Numbered from the stretch's first letter, positions 10,448-20,117 are shown. The stretch: DNA of 64,000 nt from Vibrio mexicanus (GCF_001012815.1 NZ_JYJP01000096.1:43387-107386); one strand, 5' to 3'. The notes: generated from the letters alone by a model not told the origin. Made by a program: numbers and translations.

Positions 10448-11425
10448 TTATTTCTTACGAAGCTGGCGAATCTGACCCATAGTGAAGGTCACCGCCACAA
10501 TCACAATAATCCCGCGTAAGATGAGCTGTTGGTCCACATTTAGCCCCATCAGAACTAGGCCGTTGTTCACCATACCCATGATCAAAGCACCAATCACGGA
10601 ACCCACCACCGTACCTTTACCCCCGAATAGACTTGTGCCACCGATGATTACCGCCGCAATCACTAGCATTAAGTCGTTTTCGCCCAAGGTATAGCGCGCA
10701 CTGTACAATCGGCCGGAGTACAAGATGCCTGCCAACGCCGCCAAAAAGCCATTCAACATCAGCACATAGAGTTTGATTCGGTTAACGTTAATGCCCGAGT
10801 ACATCGCCGAGACTTTGTTGCCGCCTGTTGCCAAAACGTGCTTACCAAATGTGGTGTTACGCAGCACAAATGCTCCAATTACGGTCACAATGAGTGTCCA
10901 TATAAAAAGCACTGAGAATGGGCCAATGTCGCCAGAACCAAAGATAAAGGCATAGGTGTCGTTATCGATTGGAATGGACTGTAATGACGTAGACCAACGG
11001 GCAATACCCGTGATGATCCCTGTCGTGCCAAGTGTCACAAGAAAAGACGGAATACCTATTTGCGTGACGAAGATGCCGTTAATAAAACCAATCATGGTGC
11101 CGACAAGTAGCGCTGCCGACACCGCCAGCATAATACTGTCGGTCTCTTGCAGTGTTAACGCTGAAACTATCGCGGCCAGTGCAACTGTGGCCCCGAAAGA
11201 GAGATCAATCTCAGCAGCACTGAGAACAAATGTCATGCCTACCGCCATGATGGCAATAGTGGCCGTTTGCCTTGCAATGTTCATCAGGTTGACCGACGAC
11301 AGAAAGCCTTTGTCGTGGAGCATCACAGAGAAGAACACAAAGATACCCACGAACACGAAGTAAATTATGTAATCGCGCCATTGGATTTCGCTACGTTTTG
11401 ACGCAGTGAGCGTTTTTTCATTCAT
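10448..11425 (-). CDS. sugar ABC transporter permease, RbsC type
   Basis: A 325-residue inner-membrane permease of the branched-chain/ribose (BPD_transp_2) class, with about nine or ten hydrophobic segments. ATIAIMAVGMTFVLSAAEIDLS near residue 55 is the family signature, and YSGINVNRIKLYVLMLNG is the coupling region facing the ATPase. AAGGA precedes the ATG at 11425. The gene lies 14 bases after the ATPase gene in the same operon. It would form the channel for a monosaccharide or small glycoside brought by the binding protein. Confidence 0.9.
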   Translation of the reverse strand: MNEKTLTASKRSEIQWRDYIIYFVFVGIFVFFSVMLHDKGFLSSVNLMNIARQTATIAIMAVGMTFVLSAAEIDLSFGATVALAAIVSALTLQETDSIMLAVSAALLVGTMIGFINGIFVTQIGIPSFLVTLGTTGIITGIARWSTSLQSIPIDNDTYAFIFGSGDIGPFSVLFIWTLIVTVIGAFVLRNTTFGKHVLATGGNKVSAMYSGINVNRIKLYVLMLNGFLAALAGILYSGRLYSARYTLGENDLMLVIAAVIIGGTSLFGGKGTVVGSVIGALIMGMVNNGLVLMGLNVDQQLILRGIIVIVAVTFTMGQIRQLRKK

Positions 11426-11439
11426 TGTCTATTCCTTGC

Positions 11440-12917
11440 TTACTGAACCGCCGCCAGCAGTTCCTCTTCACTGAGTATTTGCCCTTCGATACGGCGTGAA
11501 ATCTGTCCTTTGTGCACCACATAAATCACATCACAAAAGCTGCCCACTTCCGCATATTCGCTCGACACAAAAATCACCCCATGACCTTGCTCGGCATACT
11601 GGTTAACGATTTTCATGATTTCGTATTTTGCATTGATATCGATACCAAAGGTGGGATCATCAAGCAAAAGCACTTTCGCATCTGTCGACATGCATTTGCC
11701 AATCACCACCTTTTGTTGATTACCGCCCGATAAGAAGCGTACGGATTGTTGCGGCCCCGTGGTTTTCACACCCAGTTTTTCAATGGCATCCGCCACCATG
11801 CTTCGCCCGCTTGCGTGTCGATCACATTGGATTGCGCAATACGGTCAAATGATGCCATGAGTACATTGTCAAAAACCGAGAAATCAAGCACTAAACCTTG
11901 GGAACGGCGTTCCTCTGGCACCATATTGATACCTTGCTCAATCGCTTGCCTTGGCGAGCGAATGTTCACACTCTTCCCATTCACCAACACCTCACCGCTT
12001 GAGAGTGGTGTCAGGCCATAGATGGCTTCCAAGATTTCTGTTCGTCCACTACCCAACAGGCCCGCTAAACCAACGACTTGTCCCGGCATGACCTTCAAAG
12101 AGATATCCTGCAAGCTGCTAGTACACACATTGCGTAGCTCAAGCAGCGGCACATCACTCGTCTCGTTAGTGACTTCACGTTGCCAACGGATTTGTGTGTC
12201 GCGCTTGTTGCCCAGCATGGCTTCCACCATTTGGTCGATGGACGTGTCAGACGTCGCACATTCCAACACGGTATAACCATCTCTGAGTACCGTTACCGCA
12301 TCGCAAATACGCATGATGTCAGCAAGATAGTGTGTGATGTAAATGATGGTGATACCTTGCTGCTTAAGCTTATTGATGACCTTAAACAGATCATTAATCT
12401 CATTATTCGACAGTGACGCCGTCGGCTCATCAAGCACGATAATTTTGGCGTCCATCGCCAATGCCTTAGCAATTTCTACTAACTGCTGTTCACCCAAGCT
12501 GAGCTTTTCAACAATTTGGTCTGGCGCGACATCAAGCCCTAACATATCGAGAAGCGGCTGTGCCTTAAGGCCGCGTTTGCGATTGGAGATCATGGCCCCT
12601 TGCGAGCGATGGCTAAGGAAAATGTTATCGGCAACACTCAAAGCAGGGACCAAGCTTAAGTCTTGATACACCATGGCAATGCCTTTTTCTTGCGCTTGTT
12701 TTGGTGAGGTAAAGGTGACAGGCTCACCAAACAAACACACCTCGCCGCCATCACGTTGGTGAAAGCCATTAATAAGCTTCACCAAGGTAGATTTTCCTGC
12801 GCCGTTTTGACCAACCAGAGCATGTACTTCACCCTGCTTTAGGGTGAAGTCGACGCCCTTGAGGACGGGCGTCCCATCAAACCCCTTCTTAATTGCAGTG
12901 ACTTTGATTGCGTCCAT
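11440..12917 (-). CDS. sugar ABC transporter double ATPase, RbsA type, frameshifted
   Basis: A tandem nucleotide-binding protein of about 492 residues. The N-terminal half has Walker A GQNGAGKST, signature LSLGEQQ and Walker B IIVLDEPTASL. The C-terminal half has the signature LSGGNQQKV and a Walker B ending LLLDDPTFGID, in which Asp replaces the usual catalytic Glu. The frame breaks near 11797-11803: AGEA in one frame and MVADAIEKLG in the next join if one base (an A or G in GAAGCATGG) is added. GAGAGGTG precedes the start. The gene lies between the binding-protein and permease genes and would energise sugar import. Confidence 0.88.
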
Positions 12918-12936
12918 GCATTACACCTCTCGCAGA

Positions 12937-14019
12937 CTAGTTTGATAGTGCTTTTTGAACAGACTTCGGAGCCGGGCGACGCAGTGCATCTTGCCAAGCT
13001 TCAGCTAAGTTATCGCGTGTTACCGCACTCGCGCCGACAGTCACGAATGGTGGTGTGTCTTCGCCGAGTTTTGCCAATGTGCCCATTTTGGCTAACGTCT
13101 GACCCAAGTCGTAAGGTAGGTCTGTCACAATACCCGACACATTACGCTTCTTCGCCATATCGAGTGCGTTCGCCGCGCCAAGATCCATCGTCACCACTTT
13201 GATGTCTTTACGCCCTGCAGCGCGAGTGGCAGCCACAACCCCTTCAGCAATACTGTCCCAAGGCGCATAAATCACCTTAATGTCTGGGTTTTGAGTAATC
13301 ATTGCTGACGCAATCACTTCGCCGTCGTTGGCGTTTGCGATACCTTGCTTCGCCACTACCTCAACATTCGGGTAAAACTTTTCTAGGCTTGCCAGTGCCG
13401 CTTCGTCGCGTTGATTTGTTACGTAATAGTTTGCTTCGTGATAGATAAAGCCCGCTTTACCTTCGCCGCCTACCGAGTCAGCAATCAAATCTGCTGCCAA
13501 TTTACCCATTTGATATAAGTCATCTGTTACGATGCCCGCGTAATCTTCACCGTGTTTGTAACCTGTCGGCAGATTACTGATCAAAACAAGCTCTGCACCT
13601 TGATCAATCGCAGGTCGATAGGCCGCTGCGCCAGAAACAGGATCCACCACTAATGAGATAATGATGTCTGGGTTCATGACCATCGCGGTTTCAACGTCCG
13701 TTTTCTGCTTGTTGGCATCAAATTCAGCGTCTGTCACCGCAACCACTTCCACGTTCAAATCTGCAAATGCCGCCTTCGCACCGTCAACCAATGCATTCGA
13801 CCAATCAGACGTACTGTGCATTAAAATTGCCGCTTTAAAGGATTGCGCTTTTGCCTGGTCAACCTGAGCTTGAGTCAACGTTATCTCACTGTAATCCGTT
13901 GCTTGTTCACCATTCGGTCCAACGGTTTCTGTTACTGCAAAGCTACTTGCACTGAAAGCGAGCATCAGTGCACTCGCACAAAAACCACTGAATTTAGAAA
14001 ATGCGTTCTTGCCACTCAT
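12937..14019 (-). CDS. sugar ABC transporter periplasmic binding protein
   Basis: A 360-residue protein with a signal peptide (ALMLAFSASSFA, cleavage near residue 28) and a ribose-binding-type (Peripla_BP_4) fold. Visible features include AAILMHSTSDWSNALVDGAK, the hinge region and the late VSGIVTDLPYDLGQT segment. GGAGG lies 9 bases before the ATG. It is the first gene of the operon and would be its most strongly expressed product. The adjacent GH3 hexosaminidase-like enzyme suggests an amino-sugar or glycoside ligand; that is an inference only. Confidence 0.88.
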   Translation of the reverse strand: MSGKNAFSKFSGFCASALMLAFSASSFAVTETVGPNGEQATDYSEITLTQAQVDQAKAQSFKAAILMHSTSDWSNALVDGAKAAFADLNVEVVAVTDAEFDANKQKTDVETAMVMNPDIIISLVVDPVSGAAAYRPAIDQGAELVLISNLPTGYKHGEDYAGIVTDDLYQMGKLAADLIADSVGGEGKAGFIYHEANYYVTNQRDEAALASLEKFYPNVEVVAKQGIANANDGEVIASAMITQNPDIKVIYAPWDSIAEGVVAATRAAGRKDIKVVTMDLGAANALDMAKKRNVSGIVTDLPYDLGQTLAKMGTLAKLGEDTPPFVTVGASAVTRDNLAEAWQDALRRPAPKSVQKALSN

Positions 14020-14031
14020 GTTTTACCCTCC

Positions 14032-14271
14032 TAGGTATTAGATGAGTATTAATATAGGTATTTTGTAGGTATTTTGTGAGATCTGGATCATGCCCATAGA
14101 ATTTAACACGGTGATAACAATCACACTTCTGGCCAATTTATAAACAATCAAGCCTGTTTATATGAACATTCGGCATAGGTGTTTTGGGTACAATGAGGTA
14201 ACTTGGGTATGTTACTAGACAATGACTACACCTAATTAACAGGTGCAAATAGGTGAAATATAGGTATTATT
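14032..14271. promoter_or_regulatory. divergent promoter with repeated TAGGTATTTTG motifs
   Basis: TAGGTATTTTG occurs twice head to tail at 14055-14076, just upstream of the ABC operon. A second head-to-tail pair of variants (TAGGTGAAATA, TAGGTATTATT) lies at 14250-14271 before the luxR gene. Single related copies sit at 14032 and 14176. The 11-bp period puts copies on one face of the helix, as expected for a regulator that binds direct repeats. The LuxR-type protein encoded next door is the natural candidate. Confidence 0.55.
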
Positions 14272-14371
14272 ATAAAGCTGCTGTACGGTGACTCTATTGA
14301 GCCTGTAAACTATGGCTACAAAAGAAGTTTACCCAAAGAAGAAACAAGATAAGAATAAGGAAATGGCCACC

Positions 14372-15157
14372 ATGAGTGAGCCTTTAAACCAAAAAATGAC
14401 ACTCGGTACCGATGTTTATCATCAATTATTAGCCCAACATGACATCTATTTTATTGCCTTTGATAAGCAAGGAGCAGTGATTGCTTCAAACTATCCTGTG
14501 GCGAACTTGAGTTTGCAAAGTATCGATGATCTCGTTTTTCTCGCAGGGCCAGAGAACATCGCTCATATTAAGCACTACCTAGATAATACCGATACTGCTG
14601 TGAACTTTTCCGTGGCCAACTTAAAGTTCACCATGTCGACTATTCCATCCTCCGACGGCTCTATCGTTTACTGTCTGAACATTCAAGCTAGCCAGGCGCT
14701 AAGTCAGGAAGCGAATCTCGGTTCGATCGAAAAGGATTATCAAATCATCCAAGATCTCTCTGAGTCATTGAATGTCATTAGCCAAGCGGAAGGCGGCATT
14801 ATCACCGACGAACAGCGCGAACAGATTCGAGTTAAGCTGTTGCCAGACGTAGAACTGCGCTTGAAAGAGATTCGCGATCCGAGTTTGAAGTTATGTCTGG
14901 AGCTGGTTCAAACCAATCTCACTAGCTTGCTTTCGGGTGAGCAAGGCATGAACCAGAAACTATTGGAAGTGCTAACACCCTCTGAGATGCAAGTGGCGGA
15001 GTTTATTCGCAGCGGTATGTCGAGCCAAGAGATTGCCAATAACCTAAACGTGGCGCGTAAGACGGTAGAAAACCACCGTAACAGTCTGCGCAACAAGCTC
15101 GGCATCAAAAACCGAGGCGTGAACTTGAGAAACTACTTATTGAGCTTAGAGCAGTAG
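14372..15157 (+). CDS. PAS-like/LuxR-type transcriptional regulator
   Basis: A 261-residue regulator. The first 110 or so residues (DIYFIAFDKQGAVIASNYPV and LKFTMSTIPSSDGSIVYCLNI) look like a PAS-type sensor, a helical linker follows, and the last 65 residues are a GerE/LuxR helix-turn-helix (LTPSEMQVAEFIRSGMSSQE, then VARKTVENHRNSLRNKLGI). The ATG at 14372 is chosen because AAGGAA lies ten bases upstream; the frame is open to 14312. It is divergent from the sugar ABC operon and probably controls it. The C-terminal 86 codons occur again as a fragment at 20522-20779, with about 10% nucleotide change, mostly silent. Confidence 0.82.
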   Translation: MSEPLNQKMTLGTDVYHQLLAQHDIYFIAFDKQGAVIASNYPVANLSLQSIDDLVFLAGPENIAHIKHYLDNTDTAVNFSVANLKFTMSTIPSSDGSIVYCLNIQASQALSQEANLGSIEKDYQIIQDLSESLNVISQAEGGIITDEQREQIRVKLLPDVELRLKEIRDPSLKLCLELVQTNLTSLLSGEQGMNQKLLEVLTPSEMQVAEFIRSGMSSQEIANNLNVARKTVENHRNSLRNKLGIKNRGVNLRNYLLSLEQ

Positions 15158-15228
15158 CCATCGTTAAGAAGAGAACAATAACCACTATGAGAAGAGCGTA
15201 ATACACTGCTCTGCGCTCAATAATCCTT

Positions 15229-15720
15229 TCAGGTCTTTTGCCCTGCAACCAATACTTTACGTAACAAATCCGCCATCTGCTGTTGCTCTTCATCGGTAAG
15301 CACGGCGAGCATACCATCCATGTTGTCAACATGATCCACCAACGCGCTATCAATCAGTTCAATCCCTTGCGGCGTTAAGACAACTTTGCAGCTGCGTCGG
15401 TCTTGTTCGCTGTATACACGCTCAATCAACCCTCTTTGAACCAATTTCTCTAGGCGAGTACTGACTGCGCCAGAGGATAGCATCAAGGTTTTATACAGCT
15501 CAGTTGGGGTAATACCGCTCGGATCACTGCGGCGCATTGTTGCCATCATATCAAATTCAATACTGCTGAGTTCATGCGCCTTGAATACCTTCTCCATTTT
15601 ATCTTGCCAAACATTACTGGTTCTGCGAAGTCGACCTACGACTCCCATTGAAGAACAGTCGAGATCTGGCCGAACAATTTTCCATTGCGCCAAAATAGTA
15701 TCAACACTATCCGATGACAT
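15229..15720 (-). CDS. MarR-family transcriptional regulator
   Basis: A 163-residue winged-helix repressor. The core reads LSSIEFDMMATMRRSDPSGITPTELYKTLMLSSGAVSTRLEKLVQRGLIERV, with the wing DRRSCKVVLTPQG, typical of MarR. GGGAGAT lies 4 bases before the ATG at 15720; the open frame extends 20 codons upstream without a better start. It is divergent from a DMT exporter and an FMN reductase, and two related palindromes lie in the gap. The likely role is ligand-released repression of itself and the exporter operon. Confidence 0.9.
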   Translation of the reverse strand: MSSDSVDTILAQWKIVRPDLDCSSMGVVGRLRRTSNVWQDKMEKVFKAHELSSIEFDMMATMRRSDPSGITPTELYKTLMLSSGAVSTRLEKLVQRGLIERVYSEQDRRSCKVVLTPQGIELIDSALVDHVDNMDGMLAVLTDEEQQQMADLLRKVLVAGQKT

Positions 15721-15738
15721 AACTATCTCCCATCTAAA

Positions 15739-15756
15739 TATCTTTTGAAAAAGATA
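15739..15756. promoter_or_regulatory. putative MarR operator, gene-proximal copy
   Basis: TATCTTTTGAAAAAGATA is an 18-bp near-perfect palindrome 19 bases upstream of the marR start. It matches the core of the second palindrome (TAGCTTTTGCAAAAGATA) at 15 or 16 positions, so the same regulator probably binds both, which would give autoregulation. Confidence 0.65.
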
Positions 15757-15782
15757 CTTGATCGAAAGATGAACTTCCATTA

Positions 15783-15824
15783 CTTTATAAAAAGTAGCTT
15801 TTGCAAAAGATACTTTTTATAAAG
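15783..15824. promoter_or_regulatory. 42-bp near-perfect palindrome, putative MarR operator
   Basis: The arms CTTTATAAAAAGTA (15783-15796) and TACTTTTTATAAAG (15811-15824) are exact reverse complements. Between them CTTTTGCAAAAG (15798-15809) is a perfect palindrome of its own. Only the pair 15797/15810 is unmatched, so 20 of 21 pairs match. It ends 18 bases before the exporter start codon, where a bound protein would block transcription or initiation. Confidence 0.75.
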
Positions 15825-15842
15825 ATTAATGAGAGATTTGGT

Positions 15843-16755
15843 ATGAATGGATTACATCAAATAAAAACCATAGGACTGACCGCCATCGCTCCTATCGTTT
15901 GGGGAAGCACATACATTGTGACGACCGAACTACTTCCACTAGAAAGCCCATTGCTGGCATCCACACTACGCGCTTTGCCCGCCGGTTTGATTCTGGTTCT
16001 GATCAGCCGACAGCTACCTGAACGTATGTGGTTACTTCGCCTAGCACTGCTTGGTTTTCTGAACATCGGTCTGTTTTTCTACTGCTTATTCTTTGCAGCC
16101 ACCTATCTACCGGGGGATTAGCTTCCGTCATCATGTCTTTCCAGCCTGTTGCGGTGATATTGCTGAGCTGGAAATGGTTGAAGTCGGAACTCACCACCAG
16201 CCAGGTGATTGCATCTGCTGTCGGGATCTTTGGTGTTGCCCTATTGGTTATAAATAGTGAAGTGCAGGTTGATTTCCTAGGAATTGTGGTTGCGTTACTG
16301 GGTACGCTCAGCATGGCGTCAGGTGTCGTCTTGACCAAAAAGTGGGGAAGGCCCGAGGTATGACACTCATCAATTTTACTGGGTGGCAGTTATTGTTCGG
16401 TGGATTAATGTTGCTTCCCGTCACGCTATGGCTTGAAGGCTTACCTGACCTACTCAGTGTGCAAAACTACGTTGGATACCTCTACCTCAGCTTGATAGGT
16501 GCGGTGCTAGGCTATTACCTATGGTTTAGAGGCATAGAACAGCTGCCACCCGTCACTATCTCTTTCATCGGATTTTTGAGCAGTGTCTCTGCCTGCCTGT
16601 TGGGTTACTTGATCCTCGACCAGACCCTAACTGGGCTTCAGTTGTTCGGAGCAATGCTTGTTCTCATGGCAATCATCCTTGCCATTCCTAACTCGAACTT
16701 ATCAAAGTTCAAACCAACTCAATTACTGTCTTTCAGCACTTTAAAAAGGAATTAA
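15843..16755 (+). CDS. EamA/DMT-family exporter with two frameshifts
   Basis: A ten-segment drug/metabolite exporter, first EamA repeat PIVWGSTYIVTTELLPLESPL, second repeat INFTGWQLLFGGLMLLP onward. Two breaks interrupt it. At the G5 run 16112-16116 adding one G joins AATYLP to GGLASVIMSFQPVAV. At GG 16357-16358 adding one G joins KKWGRPE to GMTLINF. The restored protein has 304 residues, normal for the family. The ATG at 15843 follows GAGAG. The FMN reductase gene starts one base after the stop, so they form one operon controlled from the MarR palindrome. Confidence 0.85.
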
Positions 16756-16756
16756 T

Positions 16757-17350
16757 ATGAACATTACGATCATCTCTGGCAGCCAGCGCGCCAACTCTAA
16801 AAGTCTTTCTGCTGCTCACTATCTAAAATCATTGGCCTTGGAACATTTTGAACAAGCCAACATCCTCGACTTGCATGAGCTCAACTTGCCACTTTGGAAT
16901 GAAGGTGTGTGGCAGAAAACCGAAGAGTGGAAACAGTGGGAGCCTACCTCTGAGTTACTCAAGCAGTCTGACGCCGTCGTCCTGATATCGCCTGAATGGC
17001 ACGGTATGGCAACCCCGGCATTGAAGAACTTTTTGCTACTAACCACGGCAGAGGATTTGGCTCATAAACCTGTGCTACTGGCGAGCGTTTCCGCTAATAT
17101 CAACGGCGTGTATCCCATCAGTGAACTGCGCATGACGGGAAGTAAGAACAATCACGCATGTTTTATTCCGGATCACCTAATGTTCCGCAATGTTGAAACT
17201 CTGCTGACCGCCGATCACCAAATTACGGATCAACACATGCACGAACGTAGCCAATACACCATAGCATTACTGGCCAGCTACGCGGAAGCACTAAAACCTG
17301 TTCATGAAGCAATGTTGCCGTCGACCAAAGAATTTCGATTTAGCATGTAG
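16757..17350 (+). CDS. NAD(P)H-dependent FMN reductase (flavodoxin-like)
   Basis: A 197-residue cytoplasmic flavoprotein of the FMN_red family. The flavin phosphate loop is ISGSQRANSKS at residues 5-15, and the conserved SPEWHGMATPALKNFL segment near residue 80 is the dimer/flavin-binding motif (usually SPEYNGSxPGxLKN). It would reduce quinones, flavins or similar compounds. It starts one base after the exporter stop codon, which suggests joint control by MarR and a role in handling a redox-active toxic compound that the exporter removes. Confidence 0.85.
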   Translation: MNITIISGSQRANSKSLSAAHYLKSLALEHFEQANILDLHELNLPLWNEGVWQKTEEWKQWEPTSELLKQSDAVVLISPEWHGMATPALKNFLLLTTAEDLAHKPVLLASVSANINGVYPISELRMTGSKNNHACFIPDHLMFRNVETLLTADHQITDQHMHERSQYTIALLASYAEALKPVHEAMLPSTKEFRFSM

Positions 17351-17422
17351 ATCGCAATGCTAACAAGACCCAAACACGGCTTCCGGCAGAGAGTTCGAGC
17401 TATAGAAGCTAAGATACTAAAT

Positions 17423-17456
17423 AAAAAACCACCGCGCCTTAACGCGGTGGTTTTTT
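17423..17456. terminator. bidirectional terminator
   Basis: A 14-bp stem AAAAAACCACCGCG with CGCGGTGGTTTTTT and a six-base loop. It ends the exporter/reductase operon and faces the convergent chemoreceptor pseudogene. Confidence 0.9.
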
Positions 17457-17476
17457 ATGATGTACTGAAGGAGTTA

Positions 17477-18883
17477 CTAGCTGGCGTGAAACTGTTTCAT
17501 TAGTCGCTCTAAACCTTCCAACTTGTCCACCAGCTCACTGGTTCGCTGAATGGACGTTTGAGAAGTTTCAGACGTTTCATCCGACAGCGTTTTGATATTG
17601 ATGATGTTACGATTGATCTCTTGAGTAACGGTAGCCTGTTCTTCTACGGCCGCGGCAATTTGCATGCTGCTATCTGTCACCTTGTGCAGCCTATCTGAGA
17701 TTGAATCGAGCACCTTACCCGTATCATCTGCTCGCGCCTTACATTGGCTAGAAAGGGTAATGCCTTGCGCCATCGCATCTACCGCACTGTCTGTAGTTTC
17801 TTGCAGGTGTCGGATCATCGAGTGAATTTCATTGGCAGACGTGCCTGTTTTAGAGGCGAGGTTTCTTACTTCATCAGCTACAACTGCAAACCCTCGCCCT
17901 GCTTCACCTGCACGGGCCGCTTCGATCGCAGCATTCAAGGCAAGCAAGTTGGTTTGCTCAGAGATAGTCGTGATCACTTCCAAGATACTATCAATTTTTT
18001 AGCTGTCTTGAGACAGACGAGTAATGATCTCTTGGGCCTGACTTAACTCGCTAGCCATCAAGTTCACTTCGGCGATAGTCGATTGAATACTTTCTAGGCC
18101 AACGCTGGACTCTTGATCCGCTTCTTCTGCCAACATCGACGCCGCCGACGCCGCATTGGCCACTTCATTAATTGAATAAGTCAGCTCTTCCACCGCTGCC
18201 GACAACTGCTCCGTTTCATTACACTGCTGATCCAAGCTTTGACCGATTGATTGAATGGTACCGAATTCATCTTCGGCAGAAATAAGAATTTGCCCTGAAG
18301 TATCAGTGGCTCTAGCCGTAACTGCCCGCAGTTCAGCATTCTTCATCAATAAAGCTAGCTCTACTTGTGAGTAGTCATCGAACTTATTCGTATAAGGCTT
18401 TTCCATTATTGGATTGGAATACGCTTCTTGCGCTAATGTGGCTAAATGATGGAAGCGACGATGTTGGTATACAAGATTTGCACTAAGTAGGAGTCCTAAT
18501 GTTGCACTAATGCCGCCCATCACTGTGGGTGACAGTACCACGGAGACAATTGGAACCATGGTTAACAAAAACGCTAAAACCAGAGAGATAGAATGCAGTG
18601 GCAAACGACGTTTGGGTGGCATTCTATCCGCTTGCAACTCTGAGTAGAGTTTAGCGGCTCGCTGAGCTTGTTCTTCGGTCGGCTTTGAACGCACCGACTG
18701 ATATTCAATAATGTTCCCTTCCTCATCTTTAATCGGTGTGACGAACGCAGACACCCAGTAATGCTTATCATCCTTACATTGGTTTTTAACCAACCCCATC
18801 CAGCTTTTACCTTCTTTCAAGTAACTCCACATTTGAGCAAAAGCTTGTTTGGGCATGTCTTGGTGGCGCACCATATTATGCGC
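17477..18883 (-). pseudogene. Aer-like PAS chemoreceptor, truncated by IS and carrying a nonsense codon
   Basis: The remnant begins inside a PAS domain (AHNMVRHQDMPKQAFAQMW, as in Aer). It continues with a hydrophobic pair, a HAMP-like region and the methyl-accepting hairpin [20 protein letters not shown]. The upstream end abuts the left inverted repeat of the IS at 18884, so the first part of the PAS domain and the start codon are missing. At 17999-18001 an in-frame TAA stands where family members have Gln ([18 protein letters not shown]). This is a C-to-T substitution in the same frame, unlike the single-base losses elsewhere, so the gene is truly dead. Confidence 0.87.
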
Positions 18884-18950
18884 TGTACTGGTCTAATGAA
18901 GTTGGACACCGAATTGAGAGACAATACTTGTCAGAGCAATGAGGTGAAAC

Positions 18951-19241
18951 ATGACTGAGAAAAGAGCTTACAAACGCTACCCCAAGGAATTTAAAGAAGA
19001 AGCAGTCGCATTAGTACGAGAGCAAGGTTATAGCTTAGCTCAGGCAGCAGAAGCTGTTGGTGTTACAACCACGGTTCTCTACAAGTGGAAGGAAAAGTTA
19101 GAAGCCCAGTTAGAAGGCACCGAGCTATCCGATGACGAACGTGATGAGCTCAAGCGACTTCGTAAAGAAGTCAAAGAGTTACGTATGGAGAAAGAGATCC
19201 TAAAAAAGGCTTCAGCCTTCTTTGCGAAAGAAATGAAGTAA
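18951..19241 (+). CDS. IS3-family transposase OrfA
   Basis: A 96-residue DNA-binding subunit with a helix-turn-helix (EEAVALVREQGYSLAQAAEAVG, then TTVLYKWKEKL) followed by a leucine-zipper-like helix (ELKRLRKEVKELRMEKEILKKA). GAGGTG lies 5 bases upstream of the ATG. The A AAA AAG slip site near the end of the gene, followed by a potential hairpin of CTTCTTT with AAAGAA, would allow -1 frameshifting to make the OrfAB fusion that carries out transposition. Confidence 0.9.
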   Translation: MTEKRAYKRYPKEFKEEAVALVREQGYSLAQAAEAVGVTTTVLYKWKEKLEAQLEGTELSDDERDELKRLRKEVKELRMEKEILKKASAFFAKEMK

Positions 19242-20109
19242 AGTTTAACTTCATAAAAACTGAGTCAGCCCGATACCCAATAACCCATCTTTGTCAGACG
19301 ATGAGAGTAAGTCGCTCAGGTTATTACGACTGGTTAAAACGGCCAGCAAAAGTGGTCACCGCTGAAACGCTGAACCTGTATCGCCGGGTGAAGTGGCTAT
19401 TTAAACAAAGTCGACAGAGTCTTGGTAATCGGGAAATGACAAAGAAGCTGCGTGAAGAAGGCTTTAGCGTTGGTCGGTACAAGGTTCGCACTGTGATGAA
19501 CAGGCTCAGCCTAAAAGTGACTCAACGAGTAGCTTACAAAGTCACGACGAAGCGCAAACACAGTGATGCAGTAGCTGATAACTTGCTAAATCAGAACTTT
19601 AATCCAGTGGCTCCTAATCAGGTTTGGGCGGGTGATGTGACTTATCTGAAAACAGGTGAGGCTGGATGTATTTAGCTATCGTCATGGATTTGTACTCGCG
19701 ACGAGTTGTTGGCTGGCATATTGATAAGCGAATGACAACCGACTTGGTTAGCAAGGCATTGGTAAAGGCATATAACCTGAGGCAACCAGGAAAGGGGCTT
19801 GTGTTCCACAGCGACAGAGGCTCCCAGTATACGAGCAGACAATATCGCAAACAGCTATGGGGTTATGGCATGCGTGCGAGTATGGGAGATGTAGGAGCTT
19901 GCTGGGATAATGCCGTGGTCGAGCGGTTCTTCGGAAGCTTAAAGCACGACTGGTTATTTAAAGTACATCAGCCAACCAGAGAGTATATGAAGGAAGATGT
20001 CGCAGCCTACATGAGGTATTACAACCTCGAAAGGCTGCATTCGGCGAACAATGACATGTCGCCGATTAATTATGAAAAGTCTCTACAGAAAGTGTCCGGT
20101 TGGAGTTGA
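19208..20109 (+). CDS. IS3-family transposase OrfB (DDE), frameshifted
   Basis: This is the -1 frame after the slip site, open from 19208: FIKTESARYPITHLCQTMRV then SRSGYYDW, a standard OrfB N-terminus. The rve integrase core shows all three catalytic acids: Asp in WAGDVTYL, Asp in FHSDRGSQYTS and Glu in VVERFFGSLKHDW. A separate break lies at GG 19660-19661; adding one G joins LKTGEG to WMYLAIVMDLYSRRVVGWH. If that break is a sequencing error the element may be active; if real, it is dead. Confidence 0.85.
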
Positions 20110-20117
20110 CCAGAACA

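Larger units (their letters stand above)
18884..20117 (+). mobile_element. IS3-family insertion sequence (1,234 bp)
   Basis: Imperfect terminal inverted repeats of about 27 bp (18884-18910 and 20091-20117) both open TGT.CTGGTC and share GGACAC at their inner ends. Inside are orfA and orfB in -1 relation with the canonical slippery heptamer A AAA AAG at 19202-19208. No matching 3-bp target repeat flanks it (CGC on the left, CAC on the right). The left flank is a chemoreceptor gene and the right flank is another IS, so a deletion next to the element must have followed insertion. Confidence 0.88.

Noticed and set aside
11440..11799. A separate small ABC ATPase gene
   Set aside because: It has only the C-terminal half of the second nucleotide-binding domain and continues the upstream frame exactly when one base is added.
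14198..14213. A full MITE copy in the luxR promoter
   Set aside because: Only about 16 bases resemble the MITE end and no partner end or interior is found nearby.
17999..18001. Treating the stop in the truncated chemoreceptor as another single-base loss
   Set aside because: The frame is the same on both sides of the TAA; a substitution from CAA explains it, so it is a nonsense mutation rather than a frameshift.
19202..19208. Counting the OrfA/OrfB frame change as a sequence error
   Set aside because: The A AAA AAG heptamer is the programmed -1 frameshift site typical of IS3-family elements; only the second break at 19660 is anomalous.
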